From an uncultured Erysipelotrichaceae bacterium (GTDB lineage Bacteria > Bacillota_I > Bacilli_A > RF39 > UBA660): 28,998 nt of DNA. Below, one piece after another: positions 15,708 to 22,534 of the stretch. Position numbers and translations under genes: made by a program. The stretch spans positions 1 to 28,998 of the forward strand of contig CATOOY010000005.1 in NCBI GenBank assembly GCA_951801995.1, in the 5' to 3' direction. The notes beneath the pieces were generated by a model. That model saw only the letters and a program-made list of their open reading frames with translations. It did not search any database and was not told the origin of the DNA. Within the stretch, counting starts at the first letter, position 1. Each line of letters begins with the position of its first letter.

Positions 15708-16920
15708 CCTCTATACGAATAAGCGCATTGTATTTACATACTCTATCTGTTCTAGACAAAGAACCTGTTTTAATTTGTCCTAAAGAAAGTCCCACAGCAA
15801 GACTAGCTATTGTAGTATCTTCTGTTTCTCCACTACGGTGAGAAATTATTGTTTGATAACCATTTTCTCTAGCAAGCTCTATTGTATCAAGTGTTTCAGT
15901 AATTGTACCAATCTGATTCACTTTTAATAAAATAGCATTCCCAGCATGCATATCAATACCCTTTTGTAAATATTTTTTATTCGTAACAAATAAGTCATCC
16001 CCAACAATCTGTATTTGCTTACCAAATCTTTCTGTCATCTTTACAAAGCCATCCCAATCATTTTCATCTACAGGATCTTCAATAGAAATAATAGGATATT
16101 TAGAAAGAAGCGCACCATAAAAGTCTAGAAGTTCATCCAAAGAAAGAATTTTATTTTCAGAAGCAAGTACATATTTACCATCTTTATAAAAAGAAGAAGC
16201 AGCAACATCAATTCCAAGAAAAACATCCACCCCTGGTTTATAAGAAGCTTTTTTAATAGCATCCATAATAAGATCAAAAGCTTCTGTATTACTTTTTAAA
16301 TCAGGAGCAAATCCTCCTTCATCCCCAACAGCAGTTACATATCCTTTTTCTTTTAAAATTTTCTTTAAATGATGAAAGACCTCAGAACCAATACGTACTT
16401 TTTCTTTAATAGTAGAAGCCTCTGGTATAATCATAAACTCTTGAAAATCTAGATTATTATCTGCATGCATACCCCCATTTAGAATATTCATCATAGGTCT
16501 AGGCATCAAAGTCCCATCCCCAACATAAGCATAAAGAGGTTTTGAAACATCCAAACTAGCAGCTTTCAAAATAGCCATAGAAACACCTAAAATAGCATTC
16601 GCACCAAGTCTTGATTTATTTTCTGTTCCATCCAGCTCTATCATAGCTTCATCTATTTGTCTTTGTTTTTTTGCGTCCATTCCAATTACTAAATCTCTAA
16701 GTTCATGATTCACATGACTTACAGCTTTTAGTACACCCATTCCCATATAACGAGAATCATGGTCTCTCATTTCCAAAGCTTCTCTTTCTCCTGTAGAAGC
16801 ACCAGAAGGAACAGAAGCCCTTCCTATCACACCATTTTCCAAAATAACATCTACTTCTACTGTAGGATTTCCCCTTGAATCTAATATTTCTCTTCCTATT
16901 ACATCTTTAATTTTTGTCAT
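15691..16920 (-). CDS. eno: Enolase
   Basis: Converts 2-phosphoglycerate to phosphoenolpyruvate in glycolysis. Recognised by ILDSRGNPTVEV (12-23), SGASTGE (39-45), GDEGGFAP with catalytic E201, metal ligands D238, E281 and D308, catalytic K333 in the signature LLKVNQIGT, and SHRSGETED. All active-site residues are present. At 409 aa it is about 20 shorter than most bacterial enolases, because the tail ends soon after KYNALIRIEEQL. AAAGGGATTT precedes the ATG. It lies 15 nt after murD in one transcript, an unusual partner: eno normally groups with pgk, tpi and gpm. Confidence 0.97.
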   Translation of the reverse strand: MTKIKDVIGREILDSRGNPTVEVDVILENGVIGRASVPSGASTGEREALEMRDHDSRYMGMGVLKAVSHVNHELRDLVIGMDAKKQRQIDEAMIELDGTENKSRLGANAILGVSMAILKAASLDVSKPLYAYVGDGTLMPRPMMNILNGGMHADNNLDFQEFMIIPEASTIKEKVRIGSEVFHHLKKILKEKGYVTAVGDEGGFAPDLKSNTEAFDLIMDAIKKASYKPGVDVFLGIDVAASSFYKDGKYVLASENKILSLDELLDFYGALLSKYPIISIEDPVDENDWDGFVKMTERFGKQIQIVGDDLFVTNKKYLQKGIDMHAGNAILLKVNQIGTITETLDTIELARENGYQTIISHRSGETEDTTIASLAVGLSLGQIKTGSLSRTDRVCKYNALIRIEEQLTK

Positions 16921-16935
16921 ATTATAAATCCCTTT

Positions 16936-18270
16936 CTAATTTTGAAAAGAAGAAACAATCTTTTTAAATTCTTCTCCTCTATCTTCAAATTTTTCATATT
17001 GATCCCAAGAAGCACAAGCAGGTGATAACAAAACAGTATCCCCTTTTATAGCATCTTCTTTAGCCTTTATAGTTGCTTCTTTTAATGACGTATATGTATA
17101 AGCTTTTATCTTATTTTGACAAGCCCAATCATAAATACGAGCACTCGTTTCTCCAAAACAAATAACTTCTTTTACATGTTTCATATAAGGAAGTAAAGGA
17201 TCAAATGAGTGCCCCCTATCCAGTCCCCCTAAAAGTAGAATGGTGTAATTTTCAAATGATTTTAAAGCTGTTATAGTAGAATCTGTATTCGTAGATTTAG
17301 AATCATTATAATAAGAAACACCATCTATTTCATCTACATATTCAATACGATGTTCCACTCCACTAAAAGTAGATAAAAATTCTTTCAAAATAGAAAAATC
17401 TACTTTTAATTTTTCTAAAACTAGAAGTGTACACATAATATTTTCATAATTATGCATTCCTTTTATGCGAACTTCTTCTAAAGGAAGTACCTTTTTATCA
17501 TGCAAACAAATAAAACCATCTTCTAAATAAGCATCTGCTTTTTGTATACTAGAAAAAGTTTTTTTAGAAGAAAGAATATCACAGCTAATAGAAACTACAT
17601 CTTCATTATCTATATTAAGAATAGCCAAATCATCTTGCGTATGATGCTGAAAAATCTTCTTTTTTGTCATTTTATAATTTTCATAAGTTCCATGAAAATC
17701 AATATGTACTGTGCTTAAATTTGTAAGAATACTAATATCTGTTTTAAAATCATACATATCTAATAATTGATGATCAGAAATTTCAATAACTAAATAGTCT
17801 CCCTTATGCATTTCCTGCACCGTAAGGGATAAAGGAAGCCCAATATTTCCAGCTAAATGTACAGGTAATCCTGCTTTTTTTAAAGTTTCATAAAGAATAG
17901 TTGTTGTTGTCGTTTTCCCATTGGAACCCGTTATACCAATAATAGTAGCGTCCTTTGGTAGAAAATGATAAGCTACTTCTAACTCATTTACTACAGGTAT
18001 TCCTAAAGAGCGTGCTTTTAATACAGCAGGATGATCCTTACGAATACCTGGGTTTTTAATAAGTATATCTATTTTTTCATTCACAAGAGCTTCCTGACTT
18101 TCCGTCTGAACAAAAACAATTTTCAAATCTGATAATTCCCCTATTTTTTTTAAATCTTGTTCTTTTGTATCTGTAATAATAATATCGTTATTATATTTAG
18201 AAAGAAGTCTTGCCACTTCATAGCCACTTCTAGCCATACCTAAAATAACAATTTTCTTATTCTCGTACAT
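16936..18270 (-). CDS. murD: UDP-N-acetylmuramoylalanine--D-glutamate ligase
   Basis: Adds D-Glu to UDP-MurNAc-L-Ala in peptidoglycan precursor synthesis. Visible are an N-terminal Rossmann-type domain (1-about 98), the Mur ligase P-loop GITGSNGKTTTT (112-123), a probable carbamylated lysine in YKMTKKK (about 200), EHRIE, NDSKSTNTDST, LLGGLDRG, and the C-terminal LSPACASWDQYEKFEDRGEEF typical of MurD. The common SSFQL motif after the P-loop domain reads SDHQL (165-169). Length 444 aa is normal. The ATG follows GGTGATAAGAT. It starts the murD-eno operon and shows that the organism makes a cell wall. Confidence 0.95.
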   Translation of the reverse strand: MYENKKIVILGMARSGYEVARLLSKYNNDIIITDTKEQDLKKIGELSDLKIVFVQTESQEALVNEKIDILIKNPGIRKDHPAVLKARSLGIPVVNELEVAYHFLPKDATIIGITGSNGKTTTTTILYETLKKAGLPVHLAGNIGLPLSLTVQEMHKGDYLVIEISDHQLLDMYDFKTDISILTNLSTVHIDFHGTYENYKMTKKKIFQHHTQDDLAILNIDNEDVVSISCDILSSKKTFSSIQKADAYLEDGFICLHDKKVLPLEEVRIKGMHNYENIMCTLLVLEKLKVDFSILKEFLSTFSGVEHRIEYVDEIDGVSYYNDSKSTNTDSTITALKSFENYTILLLGGLDRGHSFDPLLPYMKHVKEVICFGETSARIYDWACQNKIKAYTYTSLKEATIKAKEDAIKGDTVLLSPACASWDQYEKFEDRGEEFKKIVSSFQN

Positions 18271-18287
18271 ATCTTATCACCATTATT

Positions 18288-18316
18288 ATTATACCATGCA
18301 TTCTAGAAGAAGTAAA
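18288..18316 (-). promoter_or_regulatory. Promoter of murD-eno
   Basis: -35 TTTACT (18316-18311), 17-bp spacer ending TGG (extended -10), -10 TATAAT (18293-18288), 18 nt before the murD start. Confidence 0.7.
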
Positions 18317-18325
18317 ATAAATGAC

Positions 18326-18356
18326 TTGACATATATAAATAAAAAAAGGGTTTATA
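18326..18356 (+). promoter_or_regulatory. Candidate promoter of the HExxH/DUF2207 operon
   Basis: Consensus -35 TTGACA at 18326-18331. The best -10 is TTTATA (18351-18356), 19 bp away, which is longer than ideal. Position is otherwise right, divergent from murD. Confidence 0.45.
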
Positions 18357-18398
18357 ACAAAAAAAACATGATAAAATAAAAACAGAAAGAGGAGAAAA

Positions 18399-19565
18399 AT
18401 GGAAACATATAAAAAACAAATATTAGAAAATTTTGAAAAGAAAATCAATATTCTTCTCCATAAATTAGAAGAAGAACCAAATAACCAAGAAACAATAAAC
18501 AAAATAAACACGCAAATAGAAGAATTAAATCAAATCTTACAAACAGTAGATAAGAAACCAATTGATTTTAATAATTTGTGTACAACATTACTTCCCTTAT
18601 ATAAAAATAAAATGTTCCCTTCTATAAATACTTTTCTAGATACCCATCATTATTTAGATAAAATAAATGATATTATAAAAAAAATGCAAGAACAAAAAAA
18701 GTTAAACGAAAAAGAAGAGAAATATGTAATGTACTACAGTAAAAGCCAAATAAACATCAAAAATAATAATATCCTTTTTGATCTTGCTATACTAAATTCT
18801 CTATTCAAAACACCTCCTATATCTTACTTTCTTTTCAAACAATTTTTTATAGAACAATTAAAAATGTTATTTCCAGAAAAAACACTTATCATTGAAAACC
18901 ATAAAAATTTAGGAGGTTGCAATAAAAAGTTTATCTATATAAATGAACAATATCTATATAAACTATATGAAGGAAAGAGCATATCTCCTATGCGAACCAT
19001 CTATCATGAAATAAGACATGGAGAACAAATAAAAGCTATGGAAAATCCACAAGATATATATACAATAGACATGTTAAAAGAAGATATATGTATAAATTAC
19101 ATAAAAGGTTATTATGAAGAAAACTATGAAAGACTAATACAAGAAAATGACGCAGAATACTTTTCTTGTGAATGTATATTAAAATACTGCACACAAATGA
19201 ATATATCTTTAACAAAAGAAACAATCCAAGCATTAAAAGAGAAAAAAAAGATGCATAGAATAAAATTACAAGACAAAACAAGAACTATAAATGGTATAGA
19301 ATCTTCTTTAGAAACCATTTTTGAAAACCTCATCAAAGATAAACCAGACATATTAAAAAGACATCCTTCCCTTACTATGCTATATAAAGAAGAAAATAAT
19401 ATGGTAATTGCTAAAACAGTAGAAGAATGTATAGAAGATGCCAAAGCGTTAGAACAAAAAACAGATATAACAGAAGAAGAAAAGCAAAAGAAAAGGTTAC
19501 TTTACAAAGAAATATTACTAAATGATTATATAGAAAATTCTTATAAAAAAGGAGCAGTATTATGA
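18399..19565 (+). CDS. Putative zinc-metallopeptidase-like protein (HExxH)
   Basis: 388-aa protein of unknown family. An N-terminal coiled-coil-like region (about 1-50, Glu/Lys/Gln-rich) precedes a helical domain. A zincin motif HEIRH (203-207), in TIYHEIRHGEQ, is followed about 45 residues later by ENDAEYFSCE (249-258). One of its acidic residues could be the third zinc ligand. No signal peptide or membrane segment is visible, so it is cytosolic unless bound by its partner. AGAGGAG precedes the ATG. Its stop overlaps the start of the DUF2207-like gene by 4 nt (ATGA), so the two are translationally coupled and probably act together. Zinc binding and proteolysis are inferred from the motif only. 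Confidence 0.7.
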   Translation: METYKKQILENFEKKINILLHKLEEEPNNQETINKINTQIEELNQILQTVDKKPIDFNNLCTTLLPLYKNKMFPSINTFLDTHHYLDKINDIIKKMQEQKKLNEKEEKYVMYYSKSQINIKNNNILFDLAILNSLFKTPPISYFLFKQFFIEQLKMLFPEKTLIIENHKNLGGCNKKFIYINEQYLYKLYEGKSISPMRTIYHEIRHGEQIKAMENPQDIYTIDMLKEDICINYIKGYYEENYERLIQENDAEYFSCECILKYCTQMNISLTKETIQALKEKKKMHRIKLQDKTRTINGIESSLETIFENLIKDKPDILKRHPSLTMLYKEENNMVIAKTVEECIEDAKALEQKTDITEEEKQKKRLLYKEILLNDYIENSYKKGAVL

Positions 19566-20617
19566 ACATACAAAATATAATAAGACCACTCATATTTATT
19601 ATTCTTTTTTTATTATTAAAAAATCTAAAACATTTACAAGATAAAAGAAGCAAAAAAATAAAAGCTATTGTTCTTTTATGTTTATTCAGTATTATTACAG
19701 TCTTCACTATGATTTATACAATCGTTTCTACTATAGAAGGAGGAAAATATGTCATTCTATTTAATATAAGTCTTTTATCCTTTACACTTCTATTCCTTCT
19801 TTTCCTTTTTAGTAGGAAAAAATTTATAAAAAAAGAAGAATTCTTTAGAGAATTTCCAGAAGAACTAAGTGTCCCTATGGCAATTTATTTAATGAAAAGA
19901 AAAATAGAAACAAAAAAAGCTTTGTTAGGAACAACACTTTTGCTATATGCCAAAGAAGCAATAAATATTGATTTTGAAAATACACCATGGGAATATTCAG
20001 AAAAAAAACAAATATCAAAAAGAGAGGATGAAACATATATCTATGATTTTTTATTAGGAAGAAAACCCCAAAAAAACTTTAGTGGCAAAGAACTAACAAA
20101 TATCGTAATAAAAAATTTAGAAAACAAAAATCTCATCAAAAAAACCAAAACAAATCCTTTTCAAATTGTTACACTAGTCCTTCTTATTGTTACCATTATT
20201 TATGCGATTTCTTTTACCTATGTTCCCTTTGAATTCGCTGAAAAAACCTATGACTTTGTACTAATTTTACTATTTACATTTGGATTTATCACTATAAAAA
20301 TCACAAAAAAAGAAAGATATATTCCTACAAAAGAGGGAAAAGTTCTCCTAAAAAAATTACAAGCCTTCCAAAATTATATAGTAAATTTCTCTCATCTAAA
20401 AAATAGAAAACTAGAAGAAGTCGTTTTATGGAAAGAATATTTAGCTTATGCCATCGCACTCGGTATAAATGCAAACTATGATAGTTTTAAGGAGGAAATG
20501 CCCTTTTTAACACAAATAGTAATAAATGATTATATAGAAAATAAAATAGATTATCTAGCAAATTTATATGATAGAATACTAGATGAAATGGAAGAAAAAG
20601 AGACTGCACTAAAATAA
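19562..20617 (+). CDS. DUF2207-like membrane protein, lacking the extracellular domain
   Basis: 351-aa membrane protein with five likely helices (7-20, 35-57, 63-84, 202-222, 229-247). The region from about 95 (a helix with LSVPMAIYLMKRK, then LLGTTLLLYAKEAINID) and the C-terminal block FQNYIVNFSHLKNRKLEEVVLWKEYLAYAIALGI (270-302, last part) resemble the C-terminal half of DUF2207 proteins. The large N-terminal extracellular beta domain usual for that family is absent. The cytosolic loop 85-200 looks like a small winged-helix-type unit. Function is unknown. It is coupled to the HExxH gene upstream. Both proteins carry NDYIEN near the C-terminus, encoded by an identical 20-nt stretch. Confidence 0.75.
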   Translation: MNIQNIIRPLIFIILFLLLKNLKHLQDKRSKKIKAIVLLCLFSIITVFTMIYTIVSTIEGGKYVILFNISLLSFTLLFLLFLFSRKKFIKKEEFFREFPEELSVPMAIYLMKRKIETKKALLGTTLLLYAKEAINIDFENTPWEYSEKKQISKREDETYIYDFLLGRKPQKNFSGKELTNIVIKNLENKNLIKKTKTNPFQIVTLVLLIVTIIYAISFTYVPFEFAEKTYDFVLILLFTFGFITIKITKKERYIPTKEGKVLLKKLQAFQNYIVNFSHLKNRKLEEVVLWKEYLAYAIALGINANYDSFKEEMPFLTQIVINDYIENKIDYLANLYDRILDEMEEKETALK

Positions 20618-20632
20618 TACAGTCTCTTTTTT
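20595..20632. terminator. Bidirectional terminator
   Basis: A perfect 12-bp stem (20595-20606 with 20620-20631) with a 13-nt loop and T-runs on both strands. The stop codon of the DUF2207-like gene is in the loop, and the convergent thioredoxin gene ends just beyond. Confidence 0.88.
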
Positions 20633-20656
20633 CATCAAAAAATAATATTTATATAA

Positions 20657-21367
20657 TTAACACTTATCATTACAAGTATCCCCATAAATCATATTCATAC
20701 CATCTATTAATATTTCTCTAAGTTCTGTTTCTTGTTTTTGATTTAACTTTACAAGAGGATCTAGTTGTGAAGGAACCGTTCCCTCATGGAATAAAACAAT
20801 TTCTCCTTCTTTTACAAAAAGAACAGTTGGAAAATAAAGTCTTTTTATACTATCATCAGAAAGACCATCATATTTACTTGCTTTATTACCTAATTTTTCT
20901 AAAAGTTTTAAATAAAAATCACTTCCCTTTTTTACCTCTTCTATTTTCCCATCTACAAGCTTTTTTTCATCCCTATCCTCTTTCGCATTATAATAATATA
21001 TTTCTTTAATCCCCTCTTCTTTTGCCGTACGAATTAAAATAGGAACTAAATTCCTACACCAAGGACAATCGGGAAAACCAAAATAAATAATTCCTGTACC
21101 TTTATCCAAAATTTTCAAAATTTCGTTTTGACTAGCATACCAAACATTGTTATCATCTAGTATTGTAATCTCTATATTCTTATAACCTTTTCCTTCTCTT
21201 TCTACCCCATTTAAAGACTCGTATTCCTCTTTAAATCGTTCTTCATATGTTCTTGTATCTATGTGTCCATCAATAGGATTCATAATACGCAAATGAATAG
21301 AAGAAATAAACAAAAGTATAAAAAGTAAAATAGAAAGTAACCATCTTGTCATTATTTTCTTATCCAT
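20657..21367 (-). CDS. Membrane-anchored thioredoxin-like protein (CPWC)
   Basis: 236 aa. One N-terminal membrane helix (about 9-27) serves as a signal anchor. An outward thioredoxin fold follows with DCPWC (C101 and C104) after IIYFGF, and a cis-proline in YFPTVLF. The architecture resembles PedC/BrcD-like bacteriocin accessory thioredoxins and other lipid-side disulfide reductases. A C-terminal CNDKC pair is an extra possible disulfide or metal site. Start: the ATG at 21367 follows AGAGTGATATT; the longer frame would start with TTG at 21388 and has no site. It may receive electrons from the CcdA-type protein encoded at 12371-13606. That link is an inference. Confidence 0.83.
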   Translation of the reverse strand: MDKKIMTRWLLSILLFILLFISSIHLRIMNPIDGHIDTRTYEERFKEEYESLNGVEREGKGYKNIEITILDDNNVWYASQNEILKILDKGTGIIYFGFPDCPWCRNLVPILIRTAKEEGIKEIYYYNAKEDRDEKKLVDGKIEEVKKGSDFYLKLLEKLGNKASKYDGLSDDSIKRLYFPTVLFVKEGEIVLFHEGTVPSQLDPLVKLNQKQETELREILIDGMNMIYGDTCNDKC

Positions 21368-21437
21368 AATATCACTCTTTTCTAACAAAAGTATAACACA
21401 AAAAAAAGAAAAAATATAGTAATCTAAAGATAAGCAT

Positions 21438-21476
21438 AAAAAAATTAGGGTTTCAAGAAAACCCTAATTTTTTTTA
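21438..21476 (-). terminator. Terminator of the SDR gene
   Basis: A 16-bp stem (21438-21453 with 21458-21473) around a 4-nt loop, GGG/CCC in the core, T-run on the - strand. It overlaps the TAA of the oxidoreductase gene. Confidence 0.88.
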
Positions 21477-22394
21477 TCCCATTACTTCTCCCCCATTATT
21501 ATGAATAACCTGACCTGTCATATAACTAGAATCATCAGAGGCCAAAAAGACAAAAGTTGGTGCAAGTTCATAAGGATTCGCACCCCTTGCCATCGCTGAA
21601 TTACTTCCAAGAGATGGTATCTTTTCCTTTACCCAACAAGCTGGTTGAAGCGGTGTCCAAAAAAATCCTGGTGCTATCGCATTTACACGTATATTTTTAA
21701 GAGCCAAATTTCTCGCAAGTGCCCTTGTAAAACCTACAATAGCTCCTTTTGTAGTTACATAATCAATAAGCTGTGGATCCCCATAAAAAGTAGTCACACT
21801 TGTCAAATTAATAATAGAAGAACCTGCTTGTAGATATGGCAAAGCAGCCTTTGTTAAATAAAACATCCCATAAATATTTACCTTCATTGTCCTATCAAAC
21901 TGTTCTTCACTAATATTTAAAAGCGTATCTTGTTGATACTGTACCCCTGCATTATTTACTAGTATATCAATCTTCCCAAATGTATGAAGTGTTTTATCTA
22001 CAATATCCTTACAGAAGTTTTGAGAAGCAATATCTCCAGAAAGTAGTAAACATTGTCCCCCTAAACGTTCAATATATTGTTTGGTATACTCTGCATCCTC
22101 ATGCTCATTATAATAAGGAATAACAACACTTGCACCTTCCTTTACAAAAGCAACAGCAGCTGCACGCCCAAGTCCACTATCTGCACCTGTAATAATAGCC
22201 ACTTTTCCCTTTAATTTACCACTTCCCTGATAACTAGGATTATCAAAAATAGGTAGTGGATACATAAGATATTCCTTTCCTGGTTGTTCCTCTTGTGATT
22301 GTTCTGGAGCCAAAATTTGATATTCTGTACTTTTCACTCCTATACCATCATAATAATTAAAATAATTATTTTGAGAATGATAATCAAAATGCAT
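21474..22394 (-). CDS. SDR-family oxidoreductase (general stress protein 39-like)
   Basis: Short-chain dehydrogenase, 306 aa. An N-terminal extension (1-60, with QEEQPGKEYLMYPLP) is typical of the YhdF/YdaD/GSP39 subgroup. The nucleotide-binding motif TGADSGLG (69-76), NNAG (147-150) and catalytic S199, Y212 and K216 (YVTTK) follow. The C-terminal block reads SSYMTGQVIHNNGGEVMG. Proteins of this group in Bacillus are stress-induced; substrates are poorly known, and NAD(P)H dependence follows from the family. The start is firm: GGGAGGTGAG precedes the ATG. It is monocistronic, with its own terminator, and divergent from the calcium ATPase. Confidence 0.92.
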   Translation of the reverse strand: MHFDYHSQNNYFNYYDGIGVKSTEYQILAPEQSQEEQPGKEYLMYPLPIFDNPSYQGSGKLKGKVAIITGADSGLGRAAAVAFVKEGASVVIPYYNEHEDAEYTKQYIERLGGQCLLLSGDIASQNFCKDIVDKTLHTFGKIDILVNNAGVQYQQDTLLNISEEQFDRTMKVNIYGMFYLTKAALPYLQAGSSIINLTSVTTFYGDPQLIDYVTTKGAIVGFTRALARNLALKNIRVNAIAPGFFWTPLQPACWVKEKIPSLGSNSAMARGANPYELAPTFVFLASDDSSYMTGQVIHNNGGEVMG

Positions 22395-22432
22395 ACTCTC
22401 ACCTCCCTATACTATATGCAGCCTATATTATT

Positions 22433-22462
22433 TTGCTATTTTAATTCTTTCTCCAATATATT
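22433..22462 (+). promoter_or_regulatory. Possible promoter of the calcium ATPase gene
   Basis: TTGCTA (22433-22438), 18-bp spacer, TATATT (22457-22462). A moderate match, placed about 70 nt before the chosen start. Confidence 0.35.
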
Positions 22463-22534
22463 TATCAGAATATGTCAAATAAAAAAAAGGATATTTTCAA
22501 AAAGAAGAAAGTATATTTTCATAGGAGGTATTCT

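Noticed and set aside
22472..22534. Earlier start for the calcium ATPase (MSNKKKD)
   Set aside because: The extra 21 codons are Lys-rich, without a ribosome-binding site, while AGGAGG sits just before the ATG at 22535.
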